A stretch of DNA of 64,000 nucleotides from Parus major (Eukaryota; Chordata; Aves; Passeriformes; Paridae): assembly GCF_001522545.3 (NCBI RefSeq), contig NC_031770.1:2802619-2866618 (forward strand), in the 5' to 3' direction. A model generated the notes under the pieces. The model was given only the letters and a program-made list of their open reading frames with translations, did not search any database and had not been told where the DNA came from. The first letter of the stretch is position 1; each line of letters starts with the position of its first letter. A program made the position numbers and the translations under genes. Positions 24,225-34,500 of the stretch are shown piece by piece.

Positions 24225-25689
24225 GTAAGTGACGGAATAGACAGGATTCCTTACAGATCACATCTGTATGTGTGTGTGTATGTATTTAAATGTGTAAGTT
24301 TGGCAATGTATAGAATAATTCTGCCCCACTTAGAGATGGTTTTCATCTGGGAGGAGGCAGACAGGGCCCAGAGCAGGCGGCAGGAGTGTGGAAGGATGTA
24401 TGGACACACAGCTAATGAGAAGGGAAGTGGCTGGAGGCTGAAGGGATACCGTGGGTCCCCAATGTGGCAAGCACATATGCTGCCACACAGCAAATGCAAA
24501 GTGCCACCACCAGTGACAAGTGGATTGCACCTAAGGAAAACAGCTGTGCCCAGATCCAGTCAGCCTCCCGACCCTGCCTGTCCCTGCTCTGATGTGGATT
24601 CAACTGGTCAGCTCTGGGAGCCTCTCTGAGTGTGCTCTGCACAGCAATAATGGCTCGGGAATCTCTGGAATACCTTTTGCACGGCTGCCTCTTTTGCATT
24701 TGCAATCTTGCATTTGTGGGATTGTTTTATTTTGTTTTATCTTAATTTATTCTGCTGCACTGGGCATGGCAGGAACACTTTGATTGTCTGGGTAGATCAT
24801 TGCATGGTTTAGTGCAGTTCTGTGTTACAAACCTTCCCACATAGCCCTGTTATTTGTTAATAATTTTTCTATTTTGAAGGAACATCCTTTGACACCTGAG
24901 CTGGATCTGCTTTTCTTAGGCATAAATATAATTGTCCCTGGTGAAGAGCATCTCCCTGACTGGTCCCATCCCCTCTGTATATATTTGAATATATAAAATA
25001 TTAATAAATGATGGCAAATGTTTAATCATATTCGTTTGACTCTACGAGGCTCGGTATATGTAGGCTTTCCTGTTAACTGCCTCTGTGATATCTACATACT
25101 GCTGATTTGTTGTTGAGCCGGAGTTTTTAAAGCAAAATAAAACTGAGGTTTGCATTTTGATTTGAATTAATCAGGTCTGATTAGACAGGAACCCATCAGG
25201 CTGTTCTGGAAATCCCTGAAACTCTCTAATTCAATTTCATGTGTTCAAAAAGAAACAGTTCATAGCTTAAGCAAAAGTGCTATTTATTTAACACTGCTTT
25301 TTTCAGAGTGCTAAATCTTATGGAGGGGGGCATCGTGATGATGTTCAGGGTGTAGGAAAGAAAGCATTTTGTTTTATGAAAATACAGATATTTTAGAATG
25401 GAGTCACCTGCTGGTAGATCTCATAAATGTACATAAAAGAAGCCTCCCTAATATTATTAGTTTGGTTTTTTTTCTTCCCTGACTGTCCACCTAGGAAGCT
25501 TTGGTACCTGGAAAACCCACAAAACCATAAGACTGTGTTTAGTTTAATAAGCCAATTTAAAGAGAAAGGTTGGAATTACGTATGGCAGAGGACAATTACA
25601 CAAACTAAATGATTCTTTAATTAATAATGAGATCCATGAAAGGTGAAGGAGACAGGGTGTGAGGAGAAGGCTCCTGGTTACCCAGAGCT
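24225..25689. other. Unique noncoding sequence
   Basis: Ordinary intron-like or intergenic sequence. There is a short TG-rich stretch near 24265-24285 (TGTGTGTGTGTATG). No recognised gene or interspersed repeat. Confidence 0.6.
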
Positions 25690-25878
25690 CCCGGACAGAA
25701 CCTACAGGGGCTCTGCCGGACGCAGAAGCCTCCAGTGGAAGTTGGGCATTCCCGGGCAGGTTTTCCTGGGATGCTCTCCCGGAGCTCGCTCAGGAACTGC
25801 CCGTGGGCCTGGGGCAGCACCTCTCCCCACACAATCCCGAGCCACTGCTCCCTCGGGAAGGGACAGCCGCAGCCTCAC

Positions 25879-25974
25879 CTCCAGAGCCACCGGCCCGACC
25901 TTCCCGTGCAGCTCCGGGGCTGCTCCGGGGCTGCTTTCGGAGCGAGCCCCAAGCTCCAGATGGGAAAGAGCCAA
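25879..25974 (-). other. Candidate minus-strand first coding exon in CpG island
   Basis: Reading the minus strand, an ATG at 25974 opens a frame of 32 codons (beginning MALSHLELGA) that reaches a donor-like CTGGAG|GTGAGG at 25879. The frame remains open past the donor, down to 25702, so intron use is not required. The GC-rich composition produces open frames on both strands here, which weakens the coding case. The product is unknown. Confidence 0.1.
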
Positions 25975-26024
25975 GAGTTCTCAGCCCGGAGCAGAGCAGG
26001 AACGCCGGGAGAAGGGGAAGGAGC

Positions 26025-26042
26025 GATTATCGGGATTATCGG
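26025..26042 (+). repeat. 9-bp tandem duplication
   Basis: GATTATCGG occurs twice head to tail (26025-26033 and 26034-26042) near the downstream edge of the CpG-rich block. Confidence 0.93.
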
Positions 26043-26060
26043 GAGGGCAATAGTGGGAGG

Positions 26061-26077
26061 CGCTGTCAGTGACAGCG
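26061..26077. repeat. Perfect inverted repeat, 7-bp arms
   Basis: CGCTGTC, a three-base spacer AGT, then GACAGCG: a perfect palindrome with 7-bp arms inside the CpG-rich block. It could be a dimeric protein-binding site or a chance palindrome. Confidence 0.9.
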
Positions 26078-26266
26078 ATTCACGATGGGACGCAAATCAC
26101 TTAAGGCAAAGCCATTAGGATCAATTTAAAATACCAAAGAGGGAGGCTAAAGTGACAATAGCGTATTTTAATTGAAATCACAAATATCATTCTGCAAGAT
26201 CTGGTTTAAAAGACCAGGCAGAGTTACTTTATCTGAATACAGGAAAACTTTTCATGTTTTAATATT

Positions 26267-26284
26267 AAAAAAAAAAAAAAAAAA
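26267..26284 (+). repeat. Poly(A) run (A18)
   Basis: Eighteen consecutive A in AT-rich sequence. No retroposon body is recognised upstream. Confidence 0.97.
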
Positions 26285-26331
26285 GGTAAAGATCAAAATG
26301 GAACTATATTTTTTCAAAAAATTCTTAAATC

Positions 26332-26353
26332 CTATCTATCTATCTATCTATCT
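26332..26353 (+). repeat. (CTAT)n tetranucleotide microsatellite
   Basis: About 5.5 perfect copies of CTAT (the GATA-type repeat read on this strand), about 50 bp downstream of the poly(A) run. Confidence 0.96.
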
Positions 26354-28985
26354 GTATTTCTATTTTAATGTTCTGTTTTCTCTTGACTTGATGGTCATAT
26401 TATAAATGGAATTAATGAAATTACAAATGCTTTTAATTTGATTTTAATAGAGCCTAGGGCTGAAGCATGGAATCTGCACACGTCCCATTAAAAGAAAAAT
26501 ACAGTTACGGGGACAATAAATAGCATGCCCAGATAAACACATTTATCTGTGTGTTAGTTTTCCTTATTGAGATGAGTAGCCCACATGCAGAGACTGGGGG
26601 TTTTTAAGACATTTTTCCAAAGCTGAAGTCCACATGATGAGATTGTTACTGGTTTTGGCAGCAGCAATGTGAACCTGGTAAAAGAGCCTGGCATGGGAAT
26701 CCACCGAGTCCTGACATATCCCATTTGCCCCGAACTCTTTGATTTCTGCTCACAGAATCTGACATGTGTTGGGCATTGACCTTGCTCTTTTAAATAAGCT
26801 TATTTTAGAAGACCTCTGCAGAACGCTGTGTGTTTGGCCTCGATGTAAGCTGTTAGGGAAATGTAGTACAAACACAGAAGTTGTATGTTTTGAATGCCAG
26901 AGATGTTAAGCAGCAGAGCAGTTGGTAAAAGCTGTACTTCTGACTGCTTTCTGAGCTCTCAACACGTGTCCTGAAAGAAAAGAAAATTTATTTACCCTGC
27001 TTTCGTGTGAAGGTTCTTATTTATTTCTTTTTAGCAGGAAGTTCAGGAGCAGACTGCTTTTTCAGTCCTAAATATTCCAAATGGACTCTCAGACACTCAG
27101 TGGAGCAAAAGCAGGTTTTTTGAAAAGAGATTTTTGGGGATGTCCCAGGTCAGAAAGCTCAGAGGGTCAGAGTCTCATTGTGCTGTAGAATCACCCCCAG
27201 AAATGTCTCTGGATAGGGGTGCTCAGGTACAGGAGTGACTTTTCCTTATGGAGCAGCACCCACACCCTGCATTTCAGGAAGGGCTGGAACCTCCAGTGTG
27301 GAGATCTGGTTTGCATTCATTGTAGGGCAGCAGCTGGGGTGGACGTTCAGTCCAAGGGCTGCAATCCTGCAGACGCCAGCAAGGAAACAAATCACTGGGC
27401 CCCAAGGTGACAACACAGACAGGGAGAGGGATGGAAGGGCCTTTAAGGAATGGGCACAAAAAACATCCCTCATTCAGCCTTTCTTTGCTCAAGTCACTGG
27501 AAAGCTCCTACCAATCCCAGGAACAGCAAAAGCAGCAGGAAACTTGGAAACACACTTGGGATGCTGCTGCGGTGTGTGCAGTCCTGCACCCTTGGTTTGA
27601 GCTTTGGAGCCTGGAAATTCCATTAGCTGGACAATATGTTCCCAGAAAGGCTTGCTGAGTCTCACCATACCTGAGCAAGCAGCAGTAATATTCTACAAAA
27701 AGGAAAGCAGGTATCAAGTCACCAAAACAAGTGTAAATTTCAATTTGTGGCTATGTGCAGCTCTTCAGGACAAAACCCGGCTCTGAGGTGAGCTCTGCCA
27801 GGACATTGATAACCCTGTTCCATGGCTCTCAGCACTTGGCTCAGTTGGCTTCCCAAGCCCCCAGGATGGGCATGGAGACCCATCTCTGACACTGGGGTGA
27901 AAGGCTGTGAGTGTTTCATGGAGCATTTCCTTGGCTAAAGGACTCCGGAGTGGATTTTCCCCCTTCTCTGCAAAGCCTCCTTCCTGATTCAGCAGCAGCA
28001 CAGGGAAGCCCTCCTGTGCCATGAATAATTCATCTGCAGTGTGTGCACGGGGTTCAGAGCCTGACCCAGACAGTTTTTTAGGGAAATAAGTGAGCATCCT
28101 GCCATTGGTGCCAGTGCTGGTGGCTGCTCCGTGGAGGATGGGGCTGGAGCGGTGCCATCAGTCAGCGGGAGGGATGGCAGAGCTGCTGCCCCTCCTGCAA
28201 AGGGGGCCTGCCTGAAATTCCCTTAACTGTTACTCACAGGCTCATTTGTCCAGGGAAGTGGCTTTTATTTGTTGTGAATTCTTCATACAGAACAAAACCT
28301 AAATAATGTAACATATTCTGGGCTCTGGGCAGATAAAAATTGAAAGGGCCGGGGTGTTTGTGGCAGTGGAATGATAGTGACAAGCACCACATGGGGTCCC
28401 CAAGGATGGTGTCGGGGGACTCGATCCCCCATAAAACGATCAAAGACTCTGATGCAGTGGTGTTCTGTGAAACAACTGGAACATAAATGCCACTTTCTGT
28501 CCCATTAGCAAATGACTGCCATTGTACCAGGATTTTTAATTTTTTTGATAAGTGTTTTAAGCACACAGAGACTAAAAACTTGCATTGTGATAGTGCTCCA
28601 GGAAGATTTAAAGGTTGTGATGGACTAAAAATTGAAATGCAAATCACACTTTCCCACAACCTCCTGCTGAGGCCCAAATTTTTACAGATCAGGTCCTGCA
28701 GTCCTGATGAAGATTCAGTGATCTGCCTTTCCTGGGATTCACAAATTAGTTGCAGTCCAAGGTATCATTTCCTACGACAGAACTGTAACTTATCAGGTGA
28801 AAGTTTGTCACTGAAGACAGTCCCCTGATCTTCCATTAATTTTTCCAGCTGCAGTGCCGCTAAGGATCCTTTCCCAGACAATGCAAACACACACATCACA
28901 CTTCCCCACTCTGCAACATGCTCTCACTGAATATAAACACACTGTATATATTGATCCTCTCCCTCTTGCTTTTTTTCTTCCTCAG

Positions 28986-29184
28986 TGTGCAGGTGGTAAA
29001 ACACTGACTGCCATGAACTTCATTAGGAAAAAAACAAAAAAAAAAGAAGAAAAAGCTGTGGTTTGAAAGCAGCTGGATGGCAGACTGCAGGCTGGGAATG
29101 TGGCTGCCAAAACCACCACAAGGAGACTGGGGCAGAGAGGCATTTGTGGAGCATTCTGTTTGCTAATTGCTCATGGAATTTCAG
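28986..29184 (+). ncRNA. Candidate noncoding exon, 199 bp, strong splice sites
   Basis: It is preceded by an almost unbroken pyrimidine tract of more than 20 bases ending TTCTTCCTCAG, and followed by the donor TTTCAG|GTAAGG. The forward frame starting at the first base runs 26 codons before a TGA. An A-rich stretch (A10) lies inside, near 29030-29050. If transcribed it would most likely be an exon of a long noncoding RNA. Chance pairing cannot be excluded. Confidence 0.2.
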
Positions 29185-29965
29185 GTAAGGAACATCCAAT
29201 GTAATTTGTTGCAATAGGGAATGGCCTGGGTTTTGCTTTCCAGGGTGGCTTTTTTCCATCATTATTATTTTTATTGCTGTCATTACAAATGCCCAGCTCT
29301 CTCTGACGGAGAGCACAGCTCACAGAGGGGCTGTGGGGCAGCACAGAGCATTTTTAGCCACACAAATGCCAGGCAGTACCAGCACACATCTCCAGGCCCT
29401 GCTGTATCCCAGGGCAGGATCTGTTCCTGGCTATGAGGACAGATCCCTCTCAATGCTTCACCTCTCCAAACACAGGAATCTGCTGGGGGTTCCCAAGGGC
29501 TGTGTGTGGGCTCAGTTTGGAACAGTTTTGAGCTGGTTCTCTGTGCCCTGAACTGCTGTGGATTCCCAGGAACCGTTCTGGTCACTCCTTTCCCTTCCGG
29601 CTATGTAGAGGTTCCTACAATGCAAAAATGTGCTGGAAATTATCACCAGCAGTGGTGACAACCTCTGAGTCCCTCTGGTTTGCATCTGGTTGCCATCCTG
29701 CAACTTTAACTAGTCCTACAACTTACTGCTAATTAGCACCCAGCTAATGGTGATCCCTAGCAGTGCTGCAGAGTCCTCGGGCATTAATGAGAATTAGCGT
29801 TTGTTGATGGCCATGGTGGGAGCTGCCTGTCTGCAGCACTGGGTGCTGGAATGTTTGATTGCCTCCTCCAGTAATTAACACTGACACTGAGCAAGTTTTT
29901 CAGAGGTCTCACTCGGCTGTGCAGAGACCAAAGACACACTGGGCTCTGTCTGTGGTGAGGAGAGG

Positions 29966-30003
29966 CCAATAATAATAATGTATTTCCCAATAATAATGTA
30001 TCT
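29966..30003 (+). repeat. Imperfect duplication of an AAT-containing unit
   Basis: CCAATAATAATAATGTATTT is followed one base later by CCAATAATAATGTATCT. The second copy has one AAT fewer. This is a slippage-type duplication. Confidence 0.88.
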
Positions 30004-30950
30004 CCCTCCTTCTCTCCACTCCCCTGCCACAGGTAACGCAGTGCCAAGGGATGGAGTCGGTGGCTGTCCTGCTGCACATTTCCCTGCTTTGTTTCCTGCA
30101 TGAAATGCTCTTTCACTACTTTTTTAATGTATAGAGAACAATTTAAACATTTTAATTTAAAGTCAATTGCCTCCTTGGTTTGGGAGTATGACAGTAGTTA
30201 AAATGCTACAGGAATTTGGCACACCAGCAGTGAGTAACTCTGATGGACCCTTCCATGCCTGTTTTCAAGAGGGTTCATAATCAGAATTAAAGCACAGGGA
30301 ATGCAGAGAAATACAGGCCCCTTGTAACCCTTGAGGGGTACATGAGCACGTGGCTGGTGCTTCTTTAGGAACATCAGCTTTGGAAAAAGAGGTTCTGGGG
30401 ACTGTGGCTGTGCCCCTGGTCAGCTTCCCAAAGCCGCTCTGCAGAGAGAGGCACGCACTGCACATCCCACCCTGGCTCTGGCTCAGCCTGGAGCTGCAAA
30501 AGGAGCTTTTTCCATGTGCTACTGTGGGGAGGAAGCTGCTCTCACCCTCACCCTGAGGAAGATGAGCTATAGGAATATACAAGGGGCTTTTTTTATAGCT
30601 CGGGGGCCAGGAGGGGAAGCAGTGGTCATGAGCAGAGGCTGGAACTTGGCTTGTTAAGTAAATCTCAGGCTGTAGCTGGTTTTAATTTATTTTTTGTTTT
30701 ATGTGCAGGAGACTAGGCCTTGCAGGCCTGGCTAATATCAAAGCCTGGGGTTTTGTAGATTTTTAATCAAGGTCCACTTTGGGGGGTTCTGCTTTCGGGG
30801 CTTGTGGATGTACAGGATTTTTTTGTCATGTTTTTCATTTTTTCTTGCTGCAGTGTCTGGATTTCTTTAGTTCAACTTTTCCATTCTTCAGACTTGAGCC
30901 AAGTGAGCGATTTCAAATTACCCAGCACTTTCCAGAGATGGAGTTTTGTT

Positions 30951-31019
30951 GGTTGTTTTTTTTTTGTTGTTGTTGTTTGGGGTTTTTTTTGGTTTGGGTT
31001 ATTTCTTTTTTTTTTTTTT
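30951..31019 (+). repeat. T/G-rich low-complexity tract
   Basis: TTGTTGTTGTTT, GGGGTTTTTTTT and a terminal run of about 15 T form a low-complexity stretch. The T/G bias is why the overlapping plus-strand frames at 30779-31148 read as runs of F, C and V. Those frames are not credible proteins. Confidence 0.9.
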
Positions 31020-31540
31020 CTGAAGCAGACTTGCAGTCCAGTTTCTCTGAAAATCACAGATGGGACTGCAATCCTACCCCATTGCCTCTCAATAATTTGG
31101 CATTCTTTGCACTGTCTGAATAGTTTATTGTTCATCAAATCTGTATGAAAGGAATTTTATATAAATTTTTTTGTTTGTTTTGTCCCTCTGCTGGCAGGAA
31201 AAGTAAATCCCAAAGTATTTCAGCAGGTGCTATTAATATGCAAATAATGGAGAGTACACTGGGTCTAATAGACCTCCCAACTACATGGGAGGTGTCGCTG
31301 TTGGAGCAAATTAGCTTTCTGTAATTTGCATGCTTTTCACACCCTCCTGGGATTATATTTTAGATCAGAGACAATAAAAGCATATGCTGTTAGTTTTAAA
31401 TGTAACTAATTTTAGACTTTGAAACCATTTTAACCTAACTTCTTAGTGTTAAACTGTTATTTGCACAGAAACTTTCCACAGAGCTTGTAATTTGCACGGC
31501 CTTTCTGTTTCCCCATTAACTGCTCCATCTCTCTTTGCAG

Positions 31541-31590
31541 GTTGAAAGAGAAGAAGGGAATCTGCCAGGTGGCTGCATCCTGAAAAACAG
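31541..31590 (+). other. Candidate 50-bp exon
   Basis: The acceptor is CTCCATCTCTCTTTGCAG and the donor is AACAG|GTATTT. One frame is open through all 50 bases (begins VEREEGNLPGG); the other two have stops. The acceptor is near ideal and the donor is acceptable. The peptide is not recognised. The interval could be a short exon of a plus-strand transcript that also uses the candidates at 14.8, 24.1 and 29.0 kb, but nothing in the sequence links them. Confidence 0.22.
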
Positions 31591-34500
31591 GTATTTCTCA
31601 CAAAATCCAGATTGTCCTAGCCTGGTTCTGAGTCTACATTCAGGTCCTGATGGGGTCTAGATTGAGCTTTTTATGTCAAACTTCTTCCCTCCCATTTGGC
31701 ATCTCCATATGGTGTAAATCCATCCCAAAATGATGCTGTGGCCCCAGCTGGCTGCTCACAGAGGGAAGAGGCTGCTCGAGCATCAGAAAATCTTCTTTGC
31801 TCACCCAGCAAAGCAAAGAGTCCCGGAGCTGATGTGGCACCAATGCCCAGTGTGGCTGCCCAGCCTGTGCCTGGTGAGAGTGCTGGGAAACTGTTTGGAA
31901 CAAACAGGAAGAAAAGCAGGGATTTCAGAGCAGGCTCAGTCCGTGGAGTCACACATTACTGACTTGTACTGGCACATTATCAATGGCACTTTCCTGTTCC
32001 ACTGCTGATGCCTGTGCTTTGGGACAGTGGGAATGGTGGGGCCTATGGAGCTGTGTCCATGTCCCAGGTGCTGCCGTGGCTGCTCGCTGCTGGACTGGCC
32101 AGGTGGGTGCCCCTTGTCCCCATCCTGCCCTTGTGGAGCTGGTCAGACCCCAATTCCTGCTGCATGGAAGGACTGCAGCGAGGGCTGGGAGAGGAGCTGC
32201 AGGTGTCAGTCTGGGGAAGGGGCAGAGGCAGCCCCTGTGTTTTGTTCCCCTGCCAGCTGTGCCAGTGCCCAAGGGTGAGATCTGGGAGCTCCCTGTGGCA
32301 CAGCTGCTCCATTGCTCATAGATCTCTGGGCAGATCACTTGGGCTCAGGAGGTGGTGGCCATCCTTTATTTCAGGGGGGATAGAGTTCAGGGGTAGCATC
32401 AGACGTGTGGAGGAGATGGCAGGCAGGTGGAGATCGATGTAACATTATCCAATTTATTTCTGCCATGGGAAAGGTGAGTGTGGCATGGGAGAGTAAGTCT
32501 GAGAGGGGTCCTTTGAGACAGGAAACTTTTGGGGTGCAGCTTTGGCCCTACAGCAACGTGTGGTGAGACACTTCTGAATTTTTGGGTCCACAACTTTGCC
32601 ATCAGTGTTTTATAGGTGTTTTTCAGAGATGATGTACAGAAGCTGTTTGTTTCCCATGGAGTGTTCTTCAAGCTGGAAAATACTGGGTGCTAATTTTTTT
32701 CTCTCATCTGACCCTAAATGTTTTCTAGCATTAATACCAGTGACCTCCCACTTCTGCTGCTTTTTATTAATGGGATGTGGCTTGCCTGTTATAAGCCTGG
32801 GCACTGGAGTTGGAAGCACTTGCTTTATTTAAAAATGAAAACAAAAAGAGAGAAAAAAGGGCTCTGATTACTCAGGTGTTGACAGAAAAAAACTGTGATG
32901 TTGTGCCAGATGGCTGCATTTGTGAAGCAGAGTGTAGTCAGAAGGAAAGTGGAAGGAGACAAGGCAAGTGTACATCAGGAGTGTGAAAACATGACCAAAA
33001 TACCTTCAGCCTTGTTTCACCAACACTGGATTAGGAGGCAACTGTGGTGAGATGCAAGCAAAGAAAAGCAGAAGGGGACACTGTTTGGAAAACAAAAATG
33101 TCTTTCACAAAAGCTTTGAATTAACAAAACTCAGGAGATTTTGTGGGCCAGTGCCTCAGAGCACTGTGCCACATGTGACAGTAGAGCAGTGATGGCAGCA
33201 GGCTGTGGCCAGGCTCAGTGAGTTCTGGAGCAGAGCTGCTGCCTCCAGCACTGCCCAGCCCTGCAAGGGCTGCACGGGGCCGGGCATGGGGGAGCTGTGC
33301 TGCCTCCTCCCCTACCCCTGCCCTCGTGGCAGGCTCTGGGTTATGTCCACTCCAAAAGTTGGCCCTTGTGACACCAGAGCCGGCTGGTTTGTGCCTCAGG
33401 CTGTTTGGACTCGTTCCTCACCTCCTGCAGAAGCTTCACTCAACTTCTGCTGCCAGGGCAGGGTCCGTGCCAAGCCTGTAAAAGCCGAGCCCTTGGCAGC
33501 CCCGTGGGGCAGGGGCTTCGTTACCCTTTTATATCCTGAAATGGAGCCTGGGCACTTTCAACTTTGTGTCCACACTGAAGCTTTTGGCTGTCACAGAGGG
33601 AAAAGTTTAGAATAGTTTGATCTCAGATCACAAATCCAAACTTTTTTTTTTTTTCCCTGTGTTTAATCTAGCTCTGCCCAGACTGCTTTGGAGCTCCACA
33701 CTTTCTCCTCCTCTGTGGTGGCTCAGGGGACAAGGAGGCTCTGACACGGGCACAGAGGGGCCACTCTGAAGGTTTGGCCTCTTGTCTCTTGGCCTGGGCT
33801 GTATCTTGGTTACAAACTTGGTGCTTGGGTTTTGTCAGCAGAGTCTGAAATCCTGGTGTTCTTAGGCTACACTTTGATTAGAACACAGCCAGGAAAATGT
33901 GTGGTAATTTTCACTCAAACAATTTCCACACAGCTTTCTCACCCCCCCAACCCACAAACTACCTCCCCTTTTCACAGGCACTTTCCAGCAATGAACTTCA
34001 TCCAAAGCCACTGAAGGTAGGTTGTGTTTCCAACAACAGGTACAGAGAAAGTGGCAGGAACATGGATCTCCTTCTGATCCCTGCTCTCGTACAACTAAAG
34101 CTTGAATGTGAGTTTCATTCTTTTATTTTTATAAAATCTGAATTTCTAAACTAACTTTGGATCAAAAGTTTGTTCTCCACACCAGCAAGATTTTTTTTTT
34201 TTATTTGCTACAAACTGCATTGTCTTATTTGGGGAGTATGTTCACAATTGAGAAAGAATTGCCTTTATTAACAAATCAAAAGCTTGTGCTGTCAAAACTG
34301 AAATCGTTCTACCTTTTTATGTGCAAATTACAGCTTCTGTCAAACCTTCAGCCATGGTGCGTTTAATTTGTGGAAATATAAAAATATCTGGCTTAATATT
34401 AAAATATTCTGCATGAGGAAGGAAATATTTGAAGTGATGCATTGCAGTCAAGATTCTCGAAAAATCAGATTTGAAAGAAATAAAGTGGTGCTTTAACAGA

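Larger units (their letters stand above)
25690..26095. promoter_or_regulatory. CpG-island-like block, candidate promoter
   Basis: By hand count there are about 27 CpGs in about 405 bp, with GC near 60 percent. The observed/expected ratio of about 0.7 meets the usual CpG-island thresholds. The flanks, in particular the sequence after 26100, drop at once to AT-rich DNA. No TATA box is evident, which is normal for CpG-island promoters. On the minus strand, a good donor (CTGGAG|GTGAGG) lies inside the block at 25879/25878, so a minus-strand first exon is possible. An orphan, intragenic or enhancer-associated island is the alternative. Confidence 0.45.
26096..28985. other. Unique noncoding sequence
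   Basis: AT-rich to about 27000, then mixed composition. No gene is recognised. The 147-codon minus-strand frame at 28234-28677 has no family resemblance and shares its span with an open plus-strand frame. A strong pyrimidine tract (TCTTGCTTTTTTTCTTCCTC) closes the region and serves as the acceptor of the next candidate exon. Confidence 0.6.
29185..31540. other. Unique noncoding sequence
   Basis: No gene is recognised. It contains an imperfect duplicated CCAATAATAATGTAT unit (29966-29985 and 29987-30003) and a T/G-rich low-complexity tract at about 30951-31019. A 20-base pyrimidine-rich stretch ending CTCTCTTTGCAG closes the region. Confidence 0.6.

Noticed and set aside
30779..31148. Two 114-codon plus-strand frames rich in F, C and V
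   Set aside because: Produced by the T/G low-complexity tract; not protein-like.
32375..32473. 99-bp interval with donor GAAAG|GTGAGT
   Set aside because: Stops in all frames and only a moderate acceptor; counted as background.
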